A DNA stretch of 64,000 nt from the NCBI GenBank assembly GCA_031002005.1, contig CM061914.1, forward strand, positions 13,688,148-13,752,147, in the 5' to 3' direction. Positions 54,790 to 64,000 of this stretch are shown piece after piece. The notes beneath the pieces were generated by a model that searched no databases, was not told where the DNA came from, and was given only the letters and a program-made list of their open reading frames with translations. The position numbers and the translations under genes were made by a program. Origin of the DNA: Vandiemenella viatica. Lineage: Eukaryota > Arthropoda > Insecta > Orthoptera > Morabidae. How positions within the stretch are numbered: position 1 is the stretch's first letter; every line of letters starts with the position of its first letter.

Positions 54790-55415
54790 ATAGTACTGGG
54801 GAAGAATTGCTTGTCGAACAGTTGAAATTTAAATACCTTGGGATAACATTTGATAACAAACTGTACTGGACAGGACACATTGGACAGCGAGAACGAAGAG
54901 GTATCAAAATCCTTCACTTGCTGGATAGGGTAATGACACGATCTTCCAAAGAAGTAAGACCATTTCTTGAATGTGGTGGTGTAGTACGGGACTCACAATT
55001 TATGACTCGAATACAGAAGTTCGAGGGGATGCAAAAAAGTTCTCCTAGATTTGTCTTTGGAAAATCGCTAACTGAAATCATAAAGGAGCTGGAACGGGAT
55101 TCACTGGGAGACAGGAGGAGGATAAGAGAGCCAGGGGAAGTGCAAGGCGTGGAAAGAGAGTTACGTGGAAGGGAAAAGACGATTTCAGGCACGAGGGTGT
55201 GGCAACAATTTCTTTCTTTGTTAAGGGGTCAGGGATTGGAATAAATGATAAATAATTTATCAAAAGTGATGAAAGAGTTTAAAGTTTAAATTAGTACAGG
55301 CAATAAGGAGAAAGACTGGTGTGTAGGGAAAATTCCCCTGGAGAGTGCGCTCAATCACAGTTAAGTTAAACAAAGAGCAAAAAATCATTAAGGGAAAATA
55401 CAGTAAAACAAATAC
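54790..55415 (+). mobile_element. LINE 3' fragment, internally deleted
   Basis: LVEQLKFKYLGITFDNKLYW, KILHLLDRVMTRSSKEV, MTRIQKFEGMQKSSPRFVFG and LTEIIKELERDSLGDRRRI give the post-RT region of a non-LTR ORF (KYLG, then RIQK.E..QK...RFV, then L..L.W..L.DRR). The tract LRPxLEYG-like is reduced to FLECGGVV. The 3' UTR (GTGTAGGGAAAATTCCCC) resembles that of 13180-13655, so they share a family. The frame stops at 55242-55244. Confidence 0.78.
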
Positions 55416-55430
55416 AATATAGTGTAAGGT

Positions 55431-57800
55431 ATATATTTTTTTTTTTTTGCTGTCATCAGTCTTTCGACTGGTTTGGTGCAATCCTCCATCCTTTCTTATC
55501 CTGTGCTAACCTCTTCATTTCTGCATACCACAGCCCACGTCCTCAATTATCTGTTTCGTATATTCTAATCTCTGTCTTCCTCTACAGTTCTTACCTTCGA
55601 CTGTTCCCCTACTAACAAATTAACCAATCCAGCATGTCTCAAAATATGACCTACCAGCCTGCCTCTTCTTTCCGTAAGTTTCTTCCACAAACTTCTTTTC
55701 TCACCCATCATTTCCAAAACTCATTCACTTCTAACTTTGTCTGTACACTTAAATTTCAGCATTCTTCTGTAGCACCGCATTTCAAATGCTTCAATTTTCT
55801 TTATTTCCGGTATTCCTAAAGTCAATGTTTCGCTACCATAAAGTGCTGTGCTCCACACAAAGAGTTTTAAAAATCTCTTTCTAATTCCTAGATCAATATT
55901 TGAAACTAAAAGGTTTCTCTTTTTCATGAAGGCTTTTTTTGCTAGTGCTATTCTGCTTTTAATATCATTCCTACTTCAGCCATCGGTTGCAATTTTACTT
56001 CCCAAGTAACAGAATTCACTTACTTCTCCTATTGCATCCGTTCCTATTTTTATATTTAATCTACTAGTATTGGTATTATTTCTGCTACATTTCATCACTT
56101 TTGTCTTTGATTTATATTCAGTCCAAAATCTTCCTTCAGTATTTTGTTCATGCCATTCAGTAACTTCTCAATAACCTCAGCCCTCTCTGCTAACAAGACA
56201 ATGTCATCAGCAAATCGTAGCATATTAATTTTTTCTCCCTGAAAACTTATGCCACATGGAAATTTTTCTTTCACTTTCTTCATTGCTTCTTCTCCATACA
56301 AGCTGAATATTAACGGAGATAGACTACAACCTTGTCTCACACCCTTTTTAACTGATGCATGTCTCTCGTGATTCTCTTCTTTTATTATAGCCACCTGATT
56401 CTCATATAGTTTATAGAGTATTCTTCTATCTCTATACTTTAGACCTGACTTCTTTAAAATTTTGAACATCTTGTCCCACCTAACATTATCAAAAGCTTTT
56501 TCTAAATCAACAAATGCCATTAAAGTATCTTTGTTTTTCTTGATCAGCCCTTCAAGTATTAATCTTAAAGACAGAATTGCTTTCCTTGTACCGCGATTTT
56601 TCCTAAACCCAAACTGATCTTCACCTACTATCTCGTCTACTACCCTTTCCACCCTTCTGTATATTATTCTGGTCAGTAATTTTGAAGCATGTGATGTTAG
56701 ACTAATGGTGCGATAATTCTCACATTTGATGGCTTGTGCTTTCTTTGGAAGTGTGAAGATGGTATTTTTATTAAAATCAGTTGGAATTTCTACTGTTTCA
56801 TAACTTTTTGATATCAGCTTGAATAATCTTTCGATTCCTTCTTCTCCTAAGGATTTAAGAAGTTCTGCAAGAATCTCATCAATTCCAACAGCCTTATTTG
56901 CTTTCAAGTCATTCAGAGCTTTATTAAATTCTGTCCTCAAAACAGGATCACCTAAGTCTTCAATGTCGACATCGCCTTCCTTTTCCATTACACTATTGTT
57001 CAAGTCGTCCCCAACATACAGTTTCTCAATTTATTCCTTCCATCGGTTATCTCTATCTTCTGAGCTTAAAAGATGTTTCCTATCGGCAGCCTTAATGTTC
57101 ATTCCTCTTTTCTTCATTTCTCCAAAATTCTGTTTGTTCTTTCTGTAGGCTACATCTACTTTACCTACGACCATCTGCTTTTCTACTTCTGCACACTTTG
57201 CTTGTAGCCATTTTTCTTTTGCTATTTTGCATTTCCTATTTATTTCATTTCTAAATTGCCTGTACTGCTCTCTTCCTGCTTCATCCTGAGCATTTTTGTA
57301 CCTTCTTTCTGATCAATCAGCTCCAAAATTTCATTTGTGATCCAAGGTTTTCGGGCAGCTTGTTCCCTAAAGCCTAATGTTTCTTTACCAGCTTTCATTA
57401 TTTCGGTATTTAATGCAATCCATTCGTCCTCAGTTGAGCTCCTTTCAGAGTTAGTTCTTAGACCCAAGTCTATCATTTCTGCAAATTTTTCTCTCGTGCT
57501 AGATTGTTTCAGTTTATTCACTTCCAGTGTCTTCTGCTTATACTGCTTCCTTATTTGCTTAAATTTCAGTCTGCACTTCACTATTATCAAATTTTGGTTA
57601 GGGCCTATGTCTGCTCCTGGGTACGCTTTACAGTCTACAACTTGTTTCCTGAATCTCTATTTGACCATGATATAATCTAGCTGATATCTTCCTGTATCCC
57701 CAGGACGTTTCCAGGTGTATATTCTTCTTGCATGGTTCTTAAACAGTGTGTTTCCCAGTACTAGCTTATATCTTTCACAAAATTCTAGCAACCTGCTGTA
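55431..57800 (-). mobile_element. endonuclease-RT LINE, second copy, 5'-truncated
   Basis: Reverse complement of the element at 45725-48985, from inside its endonuclease domain (57800, homologous to about 46665) to the 3' end. A T-run at 55439-55449 represents the poly(A) tail on the plus strand. The 3' UTR words CAGTCTTTCGACTGG and CTTATCCTGTGCTAACCTCT match the complement of 48905-48970. Confidence 0.92.
56095..57003 (-). pseudogene. LINE reverse transcriptase with intact catalytic core
   Basis: An open stretch of 302 codons holding the full RT palm: ENYRTISLTSHASKLLTRII, GEDQFGFRKNRGTRKAILSL, TLMAFVDLEKAFDNVRWDKM (motif A, Asp present), KKGVRQGCSLSPLIFSLY (motif B) and MLRFADDIVLLAERAEV (motif C, FADD). 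After NINQ the frame slips; the downstream thumb and Cys regions continue in other frames to about 55721. The endonuclease side (57240-57590 on the minus strand) is separated by a stop near 57030. The catalytic residues are intact, but the ORF as a whole is not. Confidence 0.88.
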
Positions 57801-58335
57801 ATAGAACAGGCATAATGCCTTTTAGTGTAATTTATTTAATTTCACAGATCTAACAGTGTTAATATAAGCTCTCTGACGAGATGTAGTAGGAGTATCGCTG
57901 ACACGAGTGATGGCGCATGAATTGTATTGAAGTATTAATCTGGATTAAAAATAACGTTATTATTTACTATTTTTCCTACCTTTAATTGTACAGAAACCTG
58001 CAATCTGAGGAGACGAAGTGTTTGAAAACTTGCTTCTGTAGTGAGGAGCAAGTTTAACGATAAAATAAATAATTTTCAAATGAGCACGGATTTCTTGTGT
58101 GTACAACTGCAATATTATACAGACAGAAAATAAATTTTAAATAGCTACATGGCGATACCGCGACAGGACAGTGTGTTTCGAAGTGGGATTAATTAAAAGC
58201 ATAATTAACCACGGACACATACTGAAACAAAAGGTAGGAAAAGTGAATTACATAAAGTAACGATAATTAACAAGCGCCCCGCCATTACCACAACCGAAGT
58301 GAGTCGACGATTCCCGAAGAGAGCCGATCCACTCA
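57801..58335. other. no recognised feature
   Basis: AT-rich; nothing recognised between the LINE and the Helitron-like element. Confidence 0.45.
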
Positions 58336-61245
58336 TCTATCTATATATCTATAAATGAGAAAATGAGAAAGTTCGGATGTGTGTTTGGATGTACGTTGGC
58401 AGTCAATCACGCCTTAATAACTCAACATATTTGAATGAAATTTGGCATGAAGTCAGTTAATTGCGTGCGAAGTGCAATAGGATAAATTTTATCCCGCAAA
58501 AACGCATAGTTCTTTTAGAAATTGCCATTAATATCAATTCGGAAGCAACAAAGAGTTTCCTACTCCGTAGATAGCCGTGCCACGTTTACTCTTTGCTTTT
58601 TAAGTAAATCGCAAACACTACTTCTCAAAGTCAGAAATAATAGCAAAAACCTACTTACATATGCAAGTTTGTGTTTAGTTTAAAAGCCATAAAACTGACG
58701 CACTTGACAAGCAGGAAATATAAATCTGTTCTTAACCTTAAATTAAAAAAAGAAAGGTAGGTATTGTCAAGTTCGCAAAGAGATGTTTTCATTTGCGTAC
58801 ATAAAATACTATGACATATCAAATATTAACGCATAATTTCGTTCGTAATATATGCGTTATAATAAATATAAAAAATCAAAGCTTGGAAAAAAAAGTAAAA
58901 TGCTATGAGTATACCAGCACGAAAGTCGGTTCACTGAAAGTGCAAAATGGTCGTGCCCCAAATGTCGTACGGTATTTATAAAAATGTAAAGGATTCCATT
59001 CTATCTCGGTTATTTCCTGTTTCTTTTTTGTTACTATACAGTCTGTGTATTACAAATTATTTTTGCCGAAATTTAAAACTTAACTAACCCTTTTTATTTT
59101 TTGTTAAGAATTTTTGTACGAATAGTACTGCTTATTATTGTTCAATATTCTGCAAATATCTATCGAACGCTACACTTAAAACGAATGTATTCAATGGGCT
59201 AATGTAGAAACTTATTGTTTCATGAAGTAACACTGAAAGTCGTTTACAACACAATACACCTCATTTGCAGGGAGCATAACAACTAAATTCCTTCTGCCAT
59301 CTGCTGTAACAAAAACCATTCTGGTCCAGGCAGCATTTCAACCAAACCACATTTCTGCTAATACTGCCGCTACAAAATCAAACGATACGAACACATCTCA
59401 ACACATTAAATGCTCTGGACCTACATTTCGAGTGGTAACAGAATTTTCTGCATCAAAATTCCTAATTAGTATATCATAAATTACTATGACAATTAATTTC
59501 ATTATACACCTTACTAAATCACGAGCAATAAATTAACTTTATCGCGATGTACATTTGACCTGCAATATTAACGATCGTAGAGAATTGTGGACTTTCCGTT
59601 GTACACTGTAAGTTAAAAGCATTTTAGCATAAATTTTTTAATTACGTTACCTCAATAACTGTCATGAAGCTGACGACATAGTTCATGCGGCTGAATGTAG
59701 TTTTAGACGTATTCAGTATTTAATTTACTGCGTTAATAATAAGTAAAGTTTATTTCGCTATTCATGACGTCACTAACATACAATATAGTGAATGTATTAA
59801 TGTGCGAGTGATAGAAGCTTTGATTTTCTAGCGGTAATTTTAAAACGCAGCCTGGGCCAGAATGAGAACTGAAACATTATTAGTTATTCAGCTTCTTTCA
59901 TGAGCGCCATTTTAGTGACATCATGTATCGCTTTGTACCGATATTGTATCAAAAGATCTATATTAAGCTTGGACGATTTAGCAGAACCATGCGGCGTTGC
60001 CCGAAGTAAATTTTTTAAATTTATCAATGTTTTATTCAGATACCGTAGTGGAGTGGCGGAAAAGCGGAGTGGTAATTCGCCGGTAGTCATTATATTCTGT
60101 ATGCAGAATAAGAAACCGAATATGAAGAAACAATCTATTACTACTTTAATATTGAAATTTATATTTTAGCGCAGAATTAATGGATCGAAACAAATGAACT
60201 ATAGTAAACTGGTATATAGGCAATTCAGTTGTTTCCAGAGATAGAGAAACCATTACCGCAATACCTCTGATTATTATGGATAAAAGAATCAATTACTACT
60301 ATACTTACTACTATAATATGTAAATTTCTGTTGATGGAACCAATATATCCTAAAAAAAAAAAAAAAAATCAAAGAGGAAATTAAGTTCTTCTTTTTTAAA
60401 GATTTTTTTCAGATACTCAATGCAAATCAAAATATTCATTTTTAGTATCGCAATTTTACTTAATGGAAATGAACGTCCTTGGGCCACTTAAGTATTTATT
60501 TGCTGTTTGGATGTTAGTATTTTTTTGTTGTTGATATTTAGTCTATTCCATCAATGTATTGCTAATATTTTGACGTTTTGAGCTTCCATTAATTAAAACT
60601 ATATTCATTTTTATTCGCGTGATGAAATTAGTAATTTTAAGAGATGTTGGGTAAACGAAATTCAAATATTTCCAAGAAATTTAAGAAAACTAGGGCTATG
60701 AAAATAGCCAAAACCTAGGAGACAAATCCTCAATATTGTATATACGGATATATTAAACTGAAAATACTCCTTACAAACTGAATATTTTTACTGCTTTATC
60801 AATTCAGTGAAGTAGTTGTGGAACATAAATAGATTTTTGTTATTTTATTGCAACATTTATTACTACTATTACTAATAAAAATAGCTCTTAAATAAACTGT
60901 ATGGTCGTATTGACCTGGTGACAAGACTTCTTTACGTCTCCGGAATCAGTCCCTTTCGTAGCCTCTTAACGTAACCCAGTAATCCTACCGGACATAGAGG
61001 ACCCACAGTTCAACACGGAATCAGAACAAAGTGAGTATTCTGGCGTAATTCACATCACACACCAACCTATGCCAGAGGTGAAGGTCGAGCTAGGGACCTT
61101 TGAAAATCCTCGCCAAGACTGGAATTCAAGCTGGGGACTTTTCCATCTCCAGTTGGACGCCCTAACCACTGAGCAACCAGACCTCTCAAGAAAATCTTAT
61201 ATTACAACACTTTTCAACGCGGACGAAGTCGCGGGTAACTGCTAG
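58336..61245 (+). mobile_element. Helitron-like element, about 2.9 kb
   Basis: 5' end TCTATCTATATATCTATAAA after an A (58335). 3' end GCGGGTAACTGCTAG before a T (61246). A hairpin CGCGGAC-GAA-GTCGCG (one bulge) lies about 11 bp before the CTAG, as in Helitrons. The interior has no Rep/helicase ORF and contains a SINE near its right end, so it is non-autonomous. The distance between the two ends is long, so they could belong to two separate partial copies. Confidence 0.5.
60900..61195 (-). mobile_element. tRNA-derived SINE inside the Helitron-like element
   Basis: On the minus strand: TTGCTCAGTGGTTAGGGC (A box), TCCAACTGGAGATGG (anticodon-arm-like) and CAGCTTGAATTCC (degraded B box), then a body rich in CCTAGCTCGACC. 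It belongs with the head at 70-140. Confidence 0.65.
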
Positions 61246-61690
61246 TTATTAATAAGAACTACATTCAGACAACATCTCGACCGGAGCGGAGAATCACCTT
61301 CATTTACGGGAGACTGCAAGGGGCGGCATTGCAGAGCGGGACGCAGTCCTAGAAGCTAGCAGTTCTTCTTTTCAAAAGGAAAGTGCCAAATTTTTTTTAT
61401 CTTTGTAAGAAACACAAATTGACATGAGAAAATTTTCATACGAAAATTTGCATTGAGAAAAAAATTAATTTTCATAAAGAAAAAAAATTAAATTATTTTC
61501 TTCAGGAGTAAAAGTCAGTTTGAGTTGATATTGGAAAAAAAAATAGTTTCAACCTTCCTGGGGAATTTTATGAATTAATAGTTGTTACCTTGTTTGCATT
61601 TCATTGCATGCAATAGCGTACACCTTGTTTAACAATAACTGTGATTAGTGTTGGAGCAGAATTTATCTGTTTTAATTTTAATTTTTTTGT
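61246..61690. other. leader-like AT-rich region
   Basis: AT-rich, with GCATTTCATTGCATGCAAT. It precedes the gag-like ORF and might be an LTR or UTR, but no matching repeat is present before the window ends. Confidence 0.35.
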
Positions 61691-62442
61691 TTGCTTGCTG
61701 GTTCGGTGGATATTTTTTTCTTTGCAATCAAAATATTGTGCGATTGTATTGAAAGTGTTGACAACATGGCTACAGAAGAGAGTGAAATGGTGGAGGGGAT
61801 GGCAGCAATAGGAAGTGAGTCCTTGAATGACTCAGGTCCTAAGTTCACAGATGGGTCAGTTCGTGCTATCTTGGTACTGTTGCAATCTTTTCAAAATAGT
61901 ATGCAGTCAATGCATTACAACTTGAGGGCTGATTTAAAATCAGTAGAAAGTAATTTGAAGGCTGAGCTTGGGGGTCGATTGCAATCACTTGAGAGTACAG
62001 TGGGGAATTTAAATAGCCTACGATTCTAGGAGACAATGTCCGACAATTAGAGAATGTCAAATTAGAATTAAGACAACATAATGTTGATTGTAAGGAACAA
62101 GCTGAACGGCTAGCGGAACGGCTAACTAGGTTAGAGCATAGTGTGAGTAGGGAGACAATACTGTTACGACAGGATAATTTGAAACCCCTTGATGACTCAC
62201 AGGAGGTACCCCGATTACCAGTAAAAGATAAGAACATTGTTTTGCTCCAGGAAGCAACCCCTATATCGCGTGATACCTTGCTTGTTAACTCTCATCCTCG
62301 TGCTCAAATTAAACGAGTTAGTGTTCAGTCAATTTCAAACAATCCTTGTCCAACGACAGGTATTCATAGAAGTAATATTCCTATTATTTCTCTGGAGAAG
62401 AACAAGCTGGCTATATCCACAGCTATTTTCAAACGTCGCTAA
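61691..62442 (+). pseudogene. coiled-coil gag-like ORF, broken
   Basis: Two reading stretches, 61691-62029 and about 62036-62442, join after a stop or frame slip at about 62027. MATEESEMVEGMAAIGSES (61766 on) looks like a good start. It is followed by heptad-like helices with RAILVLLQSFQNSM, LRADLKSVESNLKAELGGRL, QSLESTVGN, then QLENVKLELRQH and RLAERLTRLEHSV, and a polar tail. The pattern resembles the N-terminal coiled coil of insect LTR-retrotransposon Gag proteins or LINE ORF1, but no zinc knuckle or capsid motif is visible and no pol follows. The assignment is tentative. Confidence 0.4.
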
Positions 62443-62623
62443 CCCATTTTTGTCACTAAGGTTGCAGACCAAATTCATAATTTGATGTTTCCTTTCGGTA
62501 CAGACCCCGTTTTCCCCTCTCACCACATTACTAAAGCATTGGCGAATCATTGGTTGCGAATTTTTAGTCTATGTTGAACATTTCCGCAGTACTAGCTCAG
62601 ATGGTCATACTGCAGTTTTTTCA

Positions 62624-62854
62624 ATGCATCTAATGAATGGTTTCATTCTCCAACATTCACTTGAGCCTTTTGAAAAGTGTAATGCCACAATGCAAAGCAG
62701 GAAACGTAGGAAGAAAAGAAAGGTTAAGAGGGAAGAACCAGGAGTACATGTTAAGAAAAAAGAAATAAATCTATTCTGGTCCAAAAGTAAACTGGACTTG
62801 TTTGATGAAGGCATCAACATACTTAAATTCAAATACAAACATTCTTCCTTTTAG
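62624..62854 (+). CDS. short basic ORF, unknown
   Basis: 76 codons with a strongly basic stretch QSRKRRKKRKVKREEP, followed by KKKEINLFWSKSKLDLFDEG. I recognise no family. The basic tract could be nuclear-localising. Its position after the gag-like ORF could make it a remnant of the same element. The coding status is doubtful. Confidence 0.2.
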   Translation: MHLMNGFILQHSLEPFEKCNATMQSRKRRKKRKVKREEPGVHVKKKEINLFWSKSKLDLFDEGINILKFKYKHSSF

Positions 62855-64000
62855 CATAAGGGATTCGCATTATTCATGTACTACATTTTAATTGTATTTT
62901 AAGGAACCTATGTTGGGAAAAAGTGAGTTTCACAGAATTGAAGTTTGAAATGTATCTTCAATATAATGGTTTTGTACGTACTTTGGTTTTTTCTTAAGTC
63001 TTGTTTCTTGTAAGTTTGTTTAGTTTTAATATTTCTCCGTAGGCTTTTTCTTTGTTTAAGATAAATCACAAGGATACTTGGTGTAGACAGGGTAGATTAG
63101 GCAATAAATGTTTTGAGTTGCATTAAGCAACGGATATCGAGAATCAGTATTACTAGATCATGTAGGGGTATGAATATTGTGTGGGACTGTATGGCTTTTA
63201 GATTGAGATGGTCTTCAACTTACTTGTTCATAAGTATTCCACGGAACTAGCAGGTGCTGGTCTTTCCGTAAGAATAGGTGGGTCATGAACTAATATGTAC
63301 ACTTTGAACTGTGATATTTAAGATTTAGGGAATAATCTTCGAATTACATTTTTCAGCTTCATAAAGAACGCTGTTGTCTTAGGGTTTTCAATGTGTTTTC
63401 TCTAAAACCTTATAAAAGTGTCGAATTGAATGGGAGTGCGGGGTCAAGCACTGATTGAAAGCGCATTTGTATGCAGACAAATCCTCCACGTTTCTCACTT
63501 TTCTGAGGCCATTAGAGTCCAAAAGGAGGTATTTTGTTTTAACTTACGATTCGACATAGGCAAAGATAATAGGACCAATTGGAAGAAAATAATAACAATA
63601 ACTCATGTCATGTTGTGTTTCGTAAGTGAAGTGTTAACCGTTGTAGCCCTGTGGCAAGGTGTGCATTTGAGTTTTGGGGGACAGTGAAAAAAAAAAAAAA
63701 AAAAAAAAAGACTATGAAGATCAATATCAACCTTTGTTCAAAGAGTGGTATTTGATTGTCTTCTTTTTTGTTTTTTTGTTTGTTTTAATGTTCCATTGTA
63801 TTTCTTTCTCCATTTGTATGTGACTTCAAGGTTTGTGCAATAATGTTAAAAATTGTTGTTATCAACATAAGAGTAGTCGAGCGGCTGCCAGACAAAACTT
63901 TTGTATTTCATCAGTCATGTAATATTGTCTAATATTTATAATCATGTCAATCTTAGTTTAAGGGTTTTCGGGGCTTTGTCAATGCCAACTTCCGCCTGGT
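62855..64000. other. no recognised gene; A-run at 63687-63709
   Basis: AT-rich. The ORF at 63430-63687 has no domain. The 20-odd-base A-run after GGGGGACAGTG could be the tail of a retroposed sequence. Confidence 0.4.

Noticed and set aside
59884..60169. Overlapping ORFs on both strands
   Set aside because: They overlap in antisense, show no domain, and lie inside a probable Helitron-like element.

Overview
The window reads as eukaryotic, almost certainly arthropod, repeat-dominated DNA. The evidence is two mariner-type transposons with insect-like transposases, several non-LTR retrotransposon families, a Penelope-like fragment, many tRNA-derived SINEs with RNA polymerase III A and B boxes, hAT- and Helitron-type elements, long satellite arrays, and no operon-like packing. 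An insect is likely. The mix of SINE and LINE families suggests a large-genome, perhaps polyneopteran insect, but that is inference. I found no intact host protein-coding gene, no rRNA and no true tRNA gene. Positions 14511-15510 are an assembly gap of exactly 1000 N.

Layout. 1-2.9 kb: a SINE head, a broken mariner with perfect 32-bp inverted ends (TA included), and a minisatellite. 3.25-10.2 kb: a gene-like ORF resembling FEN1/XPG nucleases is split by a 5.5-kb hAT-type element (A; 8-bp target duplication CCCGTGTA). A is itself split by a second hAT-type element (B; near-perfect 8-bp duplication TAGAGGGG/TAGATGGG). B is a giant palindrome with about 1.7-kb arms and carries two inverted pieces of the same nuclease-like family. 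12.3-14 kb: a broken member of another multi-copy arthropod family, interrupted by a LINE 3' fragment. 15.5-17.6 kb: a LINE whose open reverse transcriptase ORF lacks motif A, followed by a SINE. 18.6-26.1 kb: a 7.5-kb satellite of 32-bp units built from two 16-bp halves, with a 193-bp higher-order repeat and one SINE insertion. 26.7-27.5 kb: a 34-bp satellite. 27.7 kb: a Penelope-like endonuclease remnant.

28-45 kb: degenerate tandem arrays (about 280, 188, 157, 150 and 52 bp), SINEs including one with a recognisable tRNA-Phe(GAA) head, a MITE, a small Helitron-like element and a second truncated copy of the first LINE. 45.7-57.8 kb: two copies of an endonuclease-RT LINE in opposite orientation, a second broken mariner, and fragments of two more LINEs. 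58.3-61.2 kb: a Helitron-like element with a SINE inside. 61.7-62.4 kb: a coiled-coil, gag-like broken ORF.

The sequences here work as a community of mobile elements rather than as a pathway. The most instructive features are the nested insertions, where removing each element restores the reading frame of its host, and a roughly 65-bp core shared by the SINEs and the 3' UTR of the first LINE, which suggests a shared retrotransposition history.
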